The position numbers were made by a program, and so were the translations under genes. The notes beneath the pieces were generated by a model, which saw nothing but the letters and a program-made list of their open reading frames with translations, did no database searches and was not told where the DNA came from. A stretch of DNA of 64,000 nt from Nonomuraea sp. SYSU D8015 (lineage in GTDB: Bacteria; Actinomycetota; Actinomycetes; Streptosporangiales; Streptosporangiaceae): NCBI RefSeq assembly GCF_008065375.1, contig NZ_VJYI01000030.1, positions 1 to 64,000 of the forward strand, given 5' to 3'. Of this stretch, positions 16,870 through 25,366 are shown piece by piece (positions within the stretch are counted from its first letter, which is position 1; each line of letters starts with the position of its first letter).

Positions 16870-17852
16870 ACACCATCCTCATCCTGGGCGGCTACGGCGC
16901 CGTGGGCCGTCACGCCGCCACGGCACTCGTCGATCACCTCCCCGGCGCGACCGTGATCGTGGCCGGGCGTAACCCGGACCGTGCCGAGCCCGTCCCCGGC
17001 GCCCCCTCCATGCGCGTGGACGCCGCCGACCCCGCCGACCTGGCAAGGGCCTTGGACGGCGTCGACGTGGTGCTCATGTGCGCCGAACTCGACAACGCCC
17101 GGGTGGCCAGAGCCTGCCTCGAACGCGGGATCCACTACCTGGACGTCTCCGCCTCCCACCCCGTGCTCGCCGCGATCGAGGACCTCGACGACCTGGCGAA
17201 GCGCCACCGGGCCACGGCGGTGCTCAGCGTCGGCCTCGTGCCCGGCATCACCAACCTGCTGGCCCGCGACGTCGCCGAACGCGCACCCGGCGAGGAGGTG
17301 CGCATCGGAGTCCTGCTCGGCTCCGGCGAGCAGCACGGACCCGCGGCCCTGGCCTGGACCCTGGACGGACTCGGCCGGCTCGCCGGCACCTGGACCATGC
17401 GTTTTCCCGAGCCGTACGGCCGGCGCACCGTCCACCGCTTCCCCTTCTCCGACCAGTACACCCTGCCCGCCACCCTCGGCATCCCGAGCGTCGCCACCGG
17501 CCTGTGCCTGGACTCCCGCCTGACCACCGCGCTGCTGGCGGCGGCGGGCCGTCCCGCCGTCGCACGGCTGTTGCGCCGCCCGCGCGTCCGTGGCCTGATG
17601 CTCGCCGCGCTGGAGAAGGTCCACCTGGGCGGTGACGCCTTCGCCGTCACCGCCCGCGCGGGAACCGTCCAGGCCACCTTCAGCGGCCGCCTGCAGAGCC
17701 GCGCCACCGGCCTGACCGCCGCCCTGCTCATTCGCCATCTGCCCGAGTTCGCGCCGGGAGTCGGGCACATCGAGCAACGGGTGGACCCCACGACCTTCCT
17801 GCACGAGCTGGCCGCCGGCGGCTTCATTCTCGAGCGGCTTGAGATACCATAG
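16866..17852 (+). CDS. Saccharopine-dehydrogenase-like NAD(P)-binding oxidoreductase
   Basis: The 328-residue protein begins with a Rossmann nucleotide-binding motif (ILGGYGAVGRHAATAL, residues 5-20) followed by the saccharopine-dehydrogenase NADP-binding domain (VVLMCAELDNARVARAC, GIHYLDVSA). The rest is a substrate domain that I cannot tie to a reaction. It is coupled by ATGA to the exporter, so both may belong to one detoxification or biosynthetic unit under TetR. Its last codons (ATA CCA TAG) lie in a copper-operator-like sequence. Confidence 0.75.
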   Translation: MNTILILGGYGAVGRHAATALVDHLPGATVIVAGRNPDRAEPVPGAPSMRVDAADPADLARALDGVDVVLMCAELDNARVARACLERGIHYLDVSASHPVLAAIEDLDDLAKRHRATAVLSVGLVPGITNLLARDVAERAPGEEVRIGVLLGSGEQHGPAALAWTLDGLGRLAGTWTMRFPEPYGRRTVHRFPFSDQYTLPATLGIPSVATGLCLDSRLTTALLAAAGRPAVARLLRRPRVRGLMLAALEKVHLGGDAFAVTARAGTVQATFSGRLQSRATGLTAALLIRHLPEFAPGVGHIEQRVDPTTFLHELAAGGFILERLEIP

Positions 17853-17860
17853 GGGGGTAC
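17844..17860. promoter_or_regulatory. CsoR-type copper operator-like sequence
   Basis: ATACCATAGGGGGGTAC resembles the G-rich ATACC...GGGGTAT pseudo-palindromes bound by actinobacterial CsoR. It overlaps the stop of the preceding gene and sits directly before a csoR fragment and copZ, so it may still control copZ. The match is by eye. Confidence 0.35.
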
Positions 17861-18040
17861 CGCATCGACATCCTCACGCAGGTGTCGGCGGCCACGAGCG
17901 CCCTGCAGTCCGTCGCCCTCTCCCTGTTCGGAGACCACCTGACGCACTGCGTGGCCGAAGCCGCCGCCAATGGCGGCCCTGAGGCGCAGGCCAAGGTCAA
18001 AGAGGCTTCCGACGCGATCGCGCGGCTCGTCCGTTCCTGA
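17859..18040 (+). pseudogene. csoR: Copper-sensing repressor CsoR, 3' part only
   Basis: The frame reads YRIDILTQVSAATSALQSVAL, then DDHL-type GDHLTHCV with the His-x3-Cys metal ligands, and ends SDAIARLVRS, all standard for the C-terminal half of CsoR. The N-terminal helix with its start codon and the first Cys (normally in YCID, here YRID) is absent; upstream is the preceding gene's stop. About 60 of the usual 90-100 residues remain. Deletion has joined it to the operator-like sequence. Confidence 0.75.
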
Positions 18041-18068
18041 CGAACATCACTGGAACGGGTTGATTGAC

Positions 18069-18281
18069 ATGGCTACCGCTACCTACACCGTCAAGGGCAT
18101 GACCTGCGGCCACTGCGTGAGCTCGGTGAAGGAGGAGGTCGGTGAGGTGGCGGGGGTCACCTCGGTGGAGGTGGACCTGGCCAGCGGCCTGCTGACGGTC
18201 GGCAGCGACGGGCCCGTCGACGCGGCGGAGATCGTGGCCGCGGTCGAGGAGGCCGGCTATGAGGTGGCGTCTTCGGCATGA
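18069..18281 (+). CDS. copZ: Copper chaperone CopZ (HMA domain)
   Basis: A 70-residue single heavy-metal-associated domain with the Cu(I) motif GMTCGHC at residues 10-16. It would carry copper to a P-type ATPase. Ferredoxin-like pattern is complete, with the EEAGYEV end. It is the only intact member of the copper locus: csoR before it and copA after it are broken. The stop overlaps the ATG of the next (broken) gene by four bases. Confidence 0.9.
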   Translation: MATATYTVKGMTCGHCVSSVKEEVGEVAGVTSVEVDLASGLLTVGSDGPVDAAEIVAAVEEAGYEVASSA

Positions 18282-18779
18282 ACACCGTAACCAGGCTGGG
18301 CGCCTATGTCGTGGGGCTGACCGCCGTCTTCGGCGGCGCCCTGGGTGTCGGGAACGCGGTGGGCCAGGTCGGTCCCACCGCCCCGGTGAAGAGGGAGCAT
18401 GGGACGGCCCACGGACTTCCGGTTCACGGTGACCGGGCCGGACGGCGAGCCGGTGACCGGGTATGAGGTCGAGCACGAGAAGAAGATGCATTTCATCGTG
18501 GTCTCGCGGGATCTGGCGAGCTTTCAGCACCTGCATCCGGAGATGGCCGCCGATGGGGTGTGGTCGGTGAAGCTGACGCTGGGGGCGGATCTGCTGGTCG
18601 CCGGTGACTACGCGCCGCGGGCGCCGGCCGGGGTGAGCCGCACGGCGACGGTGGACGGCCATACGGTGACGCTGAGCGGTGATCTGGTGCCGGGCCGGTC
18701 CAGCAAGCTGACGCTCCAGCACGGCGGTAAGGTCCGCACCGTGGACTTCACCGCCCTGGCCGGGACCGGCGCGCCCTGA
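18278..18779 (+). pseudogene. Copper-locus secreted/membrane protein (YtkA-like), frameshifted with deletions
   Basis: The ATG at 18278 opens an N-terminal signal or membrane segment (RLGAYVVGLTAVFGGALGVG) and PVKREHGTAHG. The frame then changes and, from about 18399, reads FRFTVTGPDGEPVTGYEVEH, FIVVSRDLASFQHLHPEM and an unexpected TVDGHTVTLSGDL end. This matches the small exported protein often found between copZ and copA in actinobacteria, but the centre is missing and the C-terminal part looks spliced. The first ORF ends early at 18466. Confidence 0.65.
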
Positions 18780-18875
18780 GCCGGCGGCCGAGCCGAGTGC
18801 CGGCCCGTCGTCGCATGGGGACCACACGCACTGACCGCAGGACGCGGAGAGCGAACAGCTGAGGGGAGAGGTGGA

Positions 18876-19178
18876 ATGTCCTTTGTCACCGAAGGCAGGG
18901 CCGTCGAGCTGACGATCGGCGGCATGACGTGTGCGTCCTGCGCGAACCGGCTCGAGCGCAAGCTGAACAAGCTTGAGGGTGTCACGGCGGCGGTCAACTA
19001 TGCCACGGAGAAGGCGAAGGTCACCTTTCCCGACGGCGTTGACCCGCAGGCGTTGATCGCCGAGGTGGAGAAGGCGGGCTACACCGCCGCGCTGCCCGCC
19101 GCGCCGGCCGAGCCGGGTGCGGCGGTCGCGTACGCCGAGCTTCATGAGGAGCCGCTTGACGTGCGTCCTGATCGTTGA
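18876..19178 (+). pseudogene. copA: Copper-exporting P-type ATPase CopA, N-terminal fragment
   Basis: About 90 residues form an HMA domain with GMTCASC (residues 16-22) and AALIAEVEKAGYTA-like end (QALIAEVEKAGYTAAL), as at the N-terminus of CopA. At about 19140 it runs into DNA of a response-regulator remnant on the other strand and stops after 100 residues. All membrane helices, the CPC motif and the DKTG phosphorylation site are missing. The fragment could at best act as a soluble copper-binding peptide. Confidence 0.8.
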
Positions 19179-19568
19179 TTCCTCGACGACGAGCGCGGCG
19201 GCGATCTCCCGGTTGGACAGCCCTCGGTCGATGAGGGCGAGTCCTCCCGCTCACGCGGTGTCAGCCCGTCCGGCTTGGACTGGTCGGCGAGGTCGGGGGG
19301 CCGGGGCTGGCGGGCCATCCGGTCGATCACGCGCCGGGTGACCGACGGTGACAGCAGCGAGTCGCCGTCTTGTCGAAGTGGTCGGGATGAGCACCCGCAC
19401 CCCGGCGCGGCCCGCGAGAGTTCGCGGGTGGCCGCGATGCCGTCGAGGTCGGGCATGCGGACGTCCATGAGCACGACGTCGGGCGTCGGCCGGCACGTCC
19501 GCTCGACCACCTCCCACCCGGTCGCCGGCCAAGGGGCGGATGGCGACCACCGGATGGACACGGCTCAT
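19136..19568 (-). pseudogene. NarL/LuxR-type response regulator remnant
   Basis: Read across frames on the minus strand: TPDVVLMDVRMPDLDGIAAT (phospho-acceptor Asp), then GLTPRERE and, in another frame, LIDRGLSNREIAAALVV, TIRTHVKRLLMKL. The normal receiver start and the centre are lost and at least two frameshifts separate the parts. Its 3' end is fused tail-to-tail with the copA fragment near 19136. Not functional. Confidence 0.65.
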
Positions 19569-20179
19569 CGAGGCCCAGGCGAGCGGCCCGCGTCGGCGGC
19601 CGCACCGAGCATGCGGAGCACGCTGGTGTGCAGCGCATCCCGTGCCTCCTCGCTGGTCATCCGGGCGGTCGCCGACTCCTCGCCGGCGGCGTGGGCGAGC
19701 TTGACGACGGCCGCGACCAGCCAGCCGATCGGGAGCCGATCGTCGAATTCGCCGGTCCGCCGGCCACGTCGGATGACCCGTTCGATCCGGTCGCCGACGG
19801 ACGTGTGCAGGTCGTGGTCCTCCTGCGGACTGAGGAGCAGTGTGCTGATCTTCTGCAGCAGTCCGGGGTAGCGCCGCGCCACCTGCTCTCCGGCGTCGAG
19901 CAGCCGGATCAGGGCGTCCTTGGCGGGTCCGGCATCGAGATCCGCGGCGTCCATGGCGGCGATGGTCTCCTCGGTGAGCCGGCCGACGACCGCCAGCAGC
20001 AATTTCTCCCGGGAAGGGAAATGGGCGTGAACGGTCTGGCGGGTCACACCCGCGGCGGCGGCGATCGTCTCCAGGCTGGCGTCGGGCTCGGCGTTGAGAA
20101 CCCGGGCCGCCGCATCGAGGATGGCGGCCCTGCTGCGACGTGCATCGGCACGGCGATTGCGGGCCGGGACAGCGGTCAT
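19565..20179 (-). CDS. TetR-family regulator
   Basis: A 204-residue protein with the TetR HTH at residues about 15-60 (LETIAAAAGVTRQTVHAHF) and a C-terminal ligand-binding domain like the Streptomyces TetR_C group. ATG at 20179. It is divergent from the SnoaL-like gene at 20245, with an inverted repeat in the 65-base gap, so it probably represses itself and that gene. Its end overlaps the response-regulator remnant. Confidence 0.85.
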   Translation of the reverse strand: MTAVPARNRRADARRSRAAILDAAARVLNAEPDASLETIAAAAGVTRQTVHAHFPSREKLLLAVVGRLTEETIAAMDAADLDAGPAKDALIRLLDAGEQVARRYPGLLQKISTLLLSPQEDHDLHTSVGDRIERVIRRGRRTGEFDDRLPIGWLVAAVVKLAHAAGEESATARMTSEEARDALHTSVLRMLGAAADAGRSPGPR

Positions 20180-20217
20180 CTCTTACACCTTGTCAAAGTT
20201 ATCGGGACCTGTATATC

Positions 20218-20230
20218 TTACAGCGCGTAA
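20218..20230. promoter_or_regulatory. Inverted repeat TTAC-N5-GTAA, probable TetR operator
   Basis: TTAC at 20218-20221 and GTAA at 20227-20230 frame AGCGC, within ATCTTACAGCGCGTAAAAGAT-like flanks. It lies in the short divergent gap between the TetR and SnoaL-like genes. A weaker related element (TTACACCTTGTCAA) is at 20183-20196, next to the TetR start. Confidence 0.5.
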
Positions 20231-20244
20231 AAGATCGTACGTGA

Positions 20245-20679
20245 GTGTCCAGCACGGCGGGAGTGCCCATGCGTCCAGTCAACGACACCGATCCCCATCG
20301 GTTCATCGCCGACTTCTTCACCTCCTTCACCGACGAGCTGCTGCGGAGCGACGAGGACGCGGCGCTGATCGTCGATCGCTATCACACCGTGGACATCGTC
20401 CAGGTAGCCGACGGACACCGGATAGACCGCGACAAACTCATCGCGCACACCCGCCCGGTCCGCAAGAACCGGCCCAGCAGCCGGATCGAGGTGCATGAGG
20501 CGGTCGCCGACGGCGACACGATCGCGGCCCGCTACACCCTGCACGTGTCGCAGCGCGGCAAGGCCTTCGGCATCGAGGTCTACTTCTTCGGCCGGTTCGC
20601 CCCTGACGGGCGGATGCGCCAGGCGCACCTGCTGACCCGCAGCGTTCCCCACCAGGAGCCAGGAGCCGTGGCGATCTAG
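20245..20679 (+). CDS. SnoaL-like / NTF2-fold protein
   Basis: A 144-residue protein of the NTF2-like cone fold: FIADFFTSFTDELLR helix, then DRYHTVDIVQVADGH, and the beta sheet with EVHEAVADGDTIAARYTLH. SnoaL-like proteins include polyketide cyclases, isomerases and unknowns; the sequence does not say which. The start may also be at Met9 (20269). Divergent from and likely controlled by the TetR gene. Confidence 0.7.
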   Translation: MSSTAGVPMRPVNDTDPHRFIADFFTSFTDELLRSDEDAALIVDRYHTVDIVQVADGHRIDRDKLIAHTRPVRKNRPSSRIEVHEAVADGDTIAARYTLHVSQRGKAFGIEVYFFGRFAPDGRMRQAHLLTRSVPHQEPGAVAI

Positions 20680-20854
20680 TGCGGCCATGGGAGGGTCGTG
20701 CGGCCGGACGGTCAGCGATTGGACTCGGGGGCCTCGGGTAGAGCGTGCAGGTGGCGTGCCATGCCGGCACGATCCGTCCAGCGCGAAGGAGCGCAGTGTT
20801 GCAGCCGCCATCGAGTCCGTCATCGCCGACGACCGCGCCTGCCGGGGCGCCCGC

Positions 20855-21571
20855 ATGAAGGCCCCGACGTCTCCGCGCGTCGCCCGGCCGGTGATGTATC
20901 ACCGCTGGTCGCAGATGACGTTCCTGCACTGGCGATATCCCGTCGAGGCGGTGAGAGAGCTGGTGCCGGGCCCGTTGACGGTCGAAACGTTCGACGGGAC
21001 CGCATGGGTGGGGCTGACGCCGTTCCGCATGGAGGATGCGCGGATGCCGGGCATGCCGGCACTGCCGTGGTTGTCGAGCTTTCCGGAGACGAACTGCCGC
21101 ACCTACGTACGTGACGGCCGCGGACGCTCCGGCATCTGGTTCCTGTCGCTGGACGCCGGGCGGCTGGCCGCCGCGATCGGCGGGCGCGCCGCCTACTGGC
21201 TGCCGTACTTCTGGTCGGACATGTCGGTGCGCACAGAGGGCGACCGCCGGTACTACCGGTGCCGTAGACGGCTGCCGGATCCGGACGGGGCGCGGTGCGA
21301 CGTGGACGTGGCGGTGGGCGCGGCGCTGACCGAGGAGGAGTACGACGAGCTGGCGCACTTCCTGACCGCCCGGTACCGCCTGTTCACCATGGTGACAGGA
21401 CGCCTGGCCGCGGCCGAAACCGAGCATCCGCCCTGGCCGTTGCGGCACGCTCAGCTGATCAGCCTGCACCAGAACGTGCTCCAGGCCGCCGGCCTTCCGG
21501 CCCCGGACGGCGCCCCGATCCTGCACGCCTCGCCCGGCGTGGCGGTCCGGGTGGGGATGTGGAGCTGGTGA
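20855..21571 (+). CDS. DUF2071 family protein (YqjF-like)
   Basis: With ATG at 20855 the protein is 238 residues. FLHWRYPVEAVRELVPGPLTVETFDG and WVGLTPFRMEDAR, together with SFPETNCRTYVRDGRG, are hallmarks of DUF2071, an acetoacetate-decarboxylase-like fold of unknown activity. An in-frame upstream extension to 20687 has no good ribosome site. Forty bases separate it from the oxidoreductase downstream, on the same strand and likely the same operon. Confidence 0.8.
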   Translation: MKAPTSPRVARPVMYHRWSQMTFLHWRYPVEAVRELVPGPLTVETFDGTAWVGLTPFRMEDARMPGMPALPWLSSFPETNCRTYVRDGRGRSGIWFLSLDAGRLAAAIGGRAAYWLPYFWSDMSVRTEGDRRYYRCRRRLPDPDGARCDVDVAVGAALTEEEYDELAHFLTARYRLFTMVTGRLAAAETEHPPWPLRHAQLISLHQNVLQAAGLPAPDGAPILHASPGVAVRVGMWSW

Positions 21572-21610
21572 CACGTCACGACCGGTGGCCATCGGGCAGA
21601 GAGGGCGGAA

Positions 21611-23041
21611 ATGGCCGAGGTCGATGCGGTGGTGGTCGGCGCGGGGCCCAACGGGCTCGTCGCGGCGATCACGCTCGCGCGCGCCGGCGTGTCGGTACGG
21701 GTGTACGAGGCGGCCGCGGAGGTCGGCGGCGGCGCCACGACGCGCGAGGTGACGCTGCCGGGCTTCCGCCACGACGTCTGCTCGGCCGTGCATCCGCTGG
21801 GCGTGGGCTCCCCGGCGTTGACGGCGATGCCGTTGCAGCGGTACGGGCTTGCGTGGGTGCAGCCGCCGCTTCCGCTCGCCCACCCGTTCCCTGACGGGTC
21901 GGCCGCGGTGCTGGCCCGCTCTCCCGAGGAGACGGCGGCTTCGCTGGACGGGGACGGCCGGCGCTATCACCGCGTGATCAGGCCCTTCCTCGGGCGATGG
22001 CACGACCTCGCGGAGGACGTGCTGCGCGCCCCGATCGCCTCCTGGCCCCGCCATCCCGCCCTGCTGGCGCGCTTCGGTACGCGGGCCGCCGCGCCGGCCG
22101 CGCTGCTGGCCCGCCTGTTCCGCGGAGAACGCGCCCGCGGGCTGCTGGCCGGGCTCGCCGCCCATGCCGTCGCGCCGCTCGGCTCGCCCGGCACCGGCGG
22201 GGTCGCGTTGCTGCTCGCCCTGGCCGCGCACGAGGTGGGCTGGCCGTTCCCGCACGGCGGCGCGCAGACTCTGTCGCATGCGTTGGCCGCCTACCTGCGT
22301 CATCTCGGCGGCCACATCGAGACCGGGCACCCGGTCGCCCGCCTGGACGACCTGCCGCCGGCTCGCGTCTACCTGCTGGACGTGATGCCGGAGCGGCTGG
22401 CGGACCTGGCGGAGGGGAGGCTCCCACGCCGGTACGCGGAGCGCCTGCGCCGCTACCGCCACGGCCCTGGCGCTTTCAAGATCGACTACGCCCTGTCGGC
22501 GCCGGTCCCCTGGACCGCCGAGCCCTGCACGGTCGCCGGGACCGTACATCTCGGCCCGTCGTTCGCCGAGATCGACACGGCTCTGCGCTCCGCCTGCCGC
22601 GGCGACGCGCCTGCCGTGCCCTTCCTCATCGTCTCCCAGCCCAGCCTGTTCGATCCCTCCAGGGCACCCGGTGACGCGCAGGTGCTGTGGGTCTACGGTC
22701 ATGTCCCCAACGGATGGCGTGGCGACCTGACGGCGCAGATCGAGCGGCAGATCGAGCGGTTCGCCCCCGGCTTCCGCGATCTCGTTCTGGACCGCGGCAC
22801 CGCCGGCCCCGCGCAGATCGCGGCGCGCAACCCCAACAACGCCGGAGGCGACATCACCGGTGGCGCCTGCGACCGCCTGCGCCTGCTGTTCCGGCCGACG
22901 GCGTCCAGGGTGCCGTACGCCACCCCGGACCCGGGCGTCTACCTGTGCTCCTCCGCCACTCCTCCGGGCCCCGGGGTGCACGGCATGTGCGGATATCACG
23001 CGGCGCGGCTGGCGGCGCGCCGCGTGTTCGGGCCGGCGTGA
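21611..23041 (+). CDS. FAD-dependent oxidoreductase, CrtI/phytoene-desaturase-like family
   Basis: A 476-residue flavoprotein. The dinucleotide-binding motif VVVGAGPNGLVAAITLARAG (residues 7-26) is followed by the GGGATT loop, and the C-terminal FAD-contacting motif reads PGPGVHGMCGYHAA. This grouping includes carotenoid desaturases and isomerases but also many oxidoreductases of unknown substrate; no carotenoid genes lie near, so the carotenoid role is doubtful. GGCGGAA is upstream of the ATG. Likely in one operon with the DUF2071 gene. Confidence 0.8.
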   Translation: MAEVDAVVVGAGPNGLVAAITLARAGVSVRVYEAAAEVGGGATTREVTLPGFRHDVCSAVHPLGVGSPALTAMPLQRYGLAWVQPPLPLAHPFPDGSAAVLARSPEETAASLDGDGRRYHRVIRPFLGRWHDLAEDVLRAPIASWPRHPALLARFGTRAAAPAALLARLFRGERARGLLAGLAAHAVAPLGSPGTGGVALLLALAAHEVGWPFPHGGAQTLSHALAAYLRHLGGHIETGHPVARLDDLPPARVYLLDVMPERLADLAEGRLPRRYAERLRRYRHGPGAFKIDYALSAPVPWTAEPCTVAGTVHLGPSFAEIDTALRSACRGDAPAVPFLIVSQPSLFDPSRAPGDAQVLWVYGHVPNGWRGDLTAQIERQIERFAPGFRDLVLDRGTAGPAQIAARNPNNAGGDITGGACDRLRLLFRPTASRVPYATPDPGVYLCSSATPPGPGVHGMCGYHAARLAARRVFGPA

Positions 23042-23059
23042 TCCACGCCTCGCCGTTCC

Positions 23060-23293
23060 TCAGCCGGTGCCCGCCGCGAGTGTGGCGAACACCAGCACCA
23101 CGGCCAGAATCGTCACGACGAGCAGGATGCAGATGATCTCCAGTCCGCTGACATGGCAGGCGTAGCGTTGCGGGCCGTCCCGGGACGGGACGGCGTTGAG
23201 CGCGTCGATGCGGCGGGCGAAGGCGGGATCCCGCCAGCGAAGATTCTGCTCGATCTCGGCCAGCAGCCGGAGCTCTTGATCGGAAAGACTCAT
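23060..23293 (-). CDS. DUF3040 small membrane protein
   Basis: Starting at the second Met (23293) the protein has 77 residues. It begins SLSDQELRLLAEIEQNL-, the N-terminal helix of DUF3040 proteins, and has one C-terminal membrane helix (IICILLVVTILAVVLVFATL). A longer start at 23302 adds three residues. Function unknown. It follows a tiny ORF and ctaD on the same strand. Confidence 0.8.
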   Translation of the reverse strand: MSLSDQELRLLAEIEQNLRWRDPAFARRIDALNAVPSRDGPQRYACHVSGLEIICILLVVTILAVVLVFATLAAGTG

Positions 23294-23298
23294 GGTCG

Positions 23299-23367
23299 TC
23301 ACCGCGCATGCGCCCGGGCGAGCAGTTCGCGGGATGGCATGGAGACGTTGTCGAAAGGACCTGTCAT
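23299..23367 (-). CDS. 22-residue small ORF coupled to ctaD
   Basis: The ATG at 23367 overlaps the ctaD stop (ATGA) and has GGAGGAG just upstream inside the ctaD end. The frame gives a soluble peptide starting MTGPFDNVSMPSRELL and stops 6 bases before the DUF3040 start region. The strong ribosome site and tight packing suggest it is translated. I recognise no family. Confidence 0.45.
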   Translation of the reverse strand: MTGPFDNVSMPSRELLARAHAR

Positions 23368-25067
23368 GGCTTCTCCTCCTCCTGCACGGATGTGTCGTGG
23401 CCGAGGGCCGGGCGATGGGAGGTGCGCGGGTAGTGGAGGTCGAAAGCGGGCCGCTCCGAGCGGATTTGCGGGATGGAGGTGAAGTTGTGGCGCGGCGGCG
23501 GGCAGGAGGTGGCCCATTCGAGCGAGTTGCCGAACCCCCACGGGTCGTCCAGGGTGACGCGGGGCGCGTGGCGGGCGGTGTACCAGACGTTGTACAGGAA
23601 CGGCAGAGTCGAGGCGCCCAGGAGGAACGCGCCGATGGATGAGACCAGGTGCAGGTCGGTGAAGCCGTCGGCGGCGCTGTAGTCGGCGTACCTGCGGGGC
23701 ATGCCCGCCACGCCCAGCCAGTGCTGCACCAGGAACGTCGTGTGGAAGCCGATGAACAACGTCCAGAAGTGCCACTTGCCGAGGGTTTCGTTCAGCATTC
23801 TTCCGGTCATCTTCGGCCACCAGAAGTAGAACCCGGCGAACATGGCGAAGACGACGGTGCCGAAGACGACGTAGTGGAAATGGGCCACGACGAAGTAGGT
23901 GTCGGTGACGTGGAAGTCCAGCGGCGGCGACCCCAGAATCATTCCGGTCAGGCCGCCCAGAAGGAAGGTGACGAGGAAGCCGACCGCGAACAGCATCGGC
24001 GTCTCGAACGTCAGGTGCCCCCGCCACATGGTGCCGGTCCAGTTGAAGAATTTCACCCCGGTCGGCACCGCGATCAGGAACGTCATGAACGCGAAGAACG
24101 GCAGCAGCACCTGACCGGTCGGGAACATGTGGTGCGCCCATACGGCCATCGACAGCCCGGCGATGGAGATGGTCGCGCCGACCAGGCCGACGTAGCCGAA
24201 GATCGGCTTGCGGCTGAACACCGGGATGACCTCGGTGATGATGCCGAAGAACGGCAGCGCGATGATGTACACCTCGGGGTGGCCGAAGAACCAGAACAGG
24301 TGCTGCCACAGCATGGGCCCGCCGTTGACGGGGTCGTAGACCTGGGTGCCGAGCTTGCGGTCCGACTCGAGCACGAGCAGCGCGGCGGCCAGCACGGGGA
24401 AGGCCATGAGCACGAGCATGCTGGTCAGCAGCACGTTCCAGGTGAAGATCGGCATGCGGAACATGGTCATGCCGGGGGCGCGCATGCACACGATGGTGGT
24501 GAAGAAGTTGACCGCGCCGAGGATGGTGCCCAGCCCGGACAGCGCCAGTCCCATGATCCACAGGTCGCCGCCCATGCTGGGGCTGAACGTGCCCTCCGAC
24601 AGCGGGGTGTAGGCGAACCAGCCGAAGTCGGCCGCGCCTTCAGGTATGAAGAAGCCGCTGACGACGATGAGCCCGCCGAACAGGAACAGCCAGAAGCTGA
24701 CCGCGTTCAGCCGGGGGAAGGCCACGTCGGGCGCGCCGATCTGCAAGGGCATGACGACGTTGGCGAACCCCGCGAACAGCGGGGTGGCGAACAACAGCAT
24801 CATGATCGTGCCGTGCATGGTGAACAGCTGGTTGTACTGCTCGTTGCTGGTGAGCTGCAGGCCCGGCTGGATCAGTTCGGCCCGGATGATCAGTGCCATG
24901 ACGCCGGCCAGGGCGAAGAAGACGAAGGAGGCGATCAGGTACATGTAGCCGATGACTTTGTGGTCGGTCGTCGACAGCCAGGCTGCGAGCACCTCTCCCT
25001 TACGGTGGGCGCGGGCCGGGGCGAGCGGCGACGTCAGGGGCTCGCTGCCGGGCTTGAAAGTGGTCAT
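23364..25067 (-). CDS. ctaD: Cytochrome c oxidase subunit I (aa3-type)
   Basis: The 567-residue protein has about 12 membrane helices. WFFGHPEVYIIALPFFGIITE carries the CuB His and the cross-linked Tyr; TDTYFVVAHFHYVVFG holds the heme a and a3 His ligands. It reduces oxygen to water and pumps protons. The other oxidase subunits (ctaC, ctaE, ctaF) are not here, so this is an isolated copy, paired with a divergent isolated qcrB. The C-terminus is rich in His/Pro and ends QEEEKP. Confidence 0.93.
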   Translation of the reverse strand: MTTFKPGSEPLTSPLAPARAHRKGEVLAAWLSTTDHKVIGYMYLIASFVFFALAGVMALIIRAELIQPGLQLTSNEQYNQLFTMHGTIMMLLFATPLFAGFANVVMPLQIGAPDVAFPRLNAVSFWLFLFGGLIVVSGFFIPEGAADFGWFAYTPLSEGTFSPSMGGDLWIMGLALSGLGTILGAVNFFTTIVCMRAPGMTMFRMPIFTWNVLLTSMLVLMAFPVLAAALLVLESDRKLGTQVYDPVNGGPMLWQHLFWFFGHPEVYIIALPFFGIITEVIPVFSRKPIFGYVGLVGATISIAGLSMAVWAHHMFPTGQVLLPFFAFMTFLIAVPTGVKFFNWTGTMWRGHLTFETPMLFAVGFLVTFLLGGLTGMILGSPPLDFHVTDTYFVVAHFHYVVFGTVVFAMFAGFYFWWPKMTGRMLNETLGKWHFWTLFIGFHTTFLVQHWLGVAGMPRRYADYSAADGFTDLHLVSSIGAFLLGASTLPFLYNVWYTARHAPRVTLDDPWGFGNSLEWATSCPPPRHNFTSIPQIRSERPAFDLHYPRTSHRPALGHDTSVQEEEKP

Positions 25068-25366
25068 ATCACTCTCCGTCGTCTCCAGCGAAAACAGCAG
25101 CGCAACTACCCGGGCATATCGCTGAGAATCTCCGCATTACCGGCAATAGGGAAATCTGTTGCGACTGCCTGGTGATCGGCGCCCCGGCAGGCAGAAGAGT
25201 GCCGGTCACGTGCATACCGGTTGCCATTGAGGGGAGCTATAGGCGCGAACCAAGTTCCCGTTTCTCTGCCTATGGGGGCTGCCTCTCGGCGGCTGACGGC
25301 CGCGAGATAAAATCTGGTCATGCGGCTTACCGGTTGCTCCTGCGGTCGGCTTGGGGGAGGCCACGC
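25068..25366. promoter_or_regulatory. Divergent promoter region of ctaD and qcrB
   Basis: About 300 bases separate the two starts. It contains AT-richer patches (25085-25160, 25305-25320) likely to hold both promoters. I see no recognisable Rex-type palindrome and no strong hairpin. The shared region suggests the two respiratory genes are controlled together. Confidence 0.4.

Noticed and set aside
20438..22999. An 853-codon minus-strand open frame opposite the DUF2071 and CrtI-like genes
   Set aside because: Antisense shadow. The plus strand has FAD-binding and DUF2071 motifs, while this frame has no recognisable fold.
21611..23041. Carotenoid pathway role for the CrtI-like oxidoreductase
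   Set aside because: No crtB, crtE or crtY-type genes lie in the window, and the family is functionally broad.
23649..25175. A 508-codon plus-strand frame opposite ctaD
   Set aside because: Charged, Glu/His/Gln-rich shadow of the membrane helices of subunit I.
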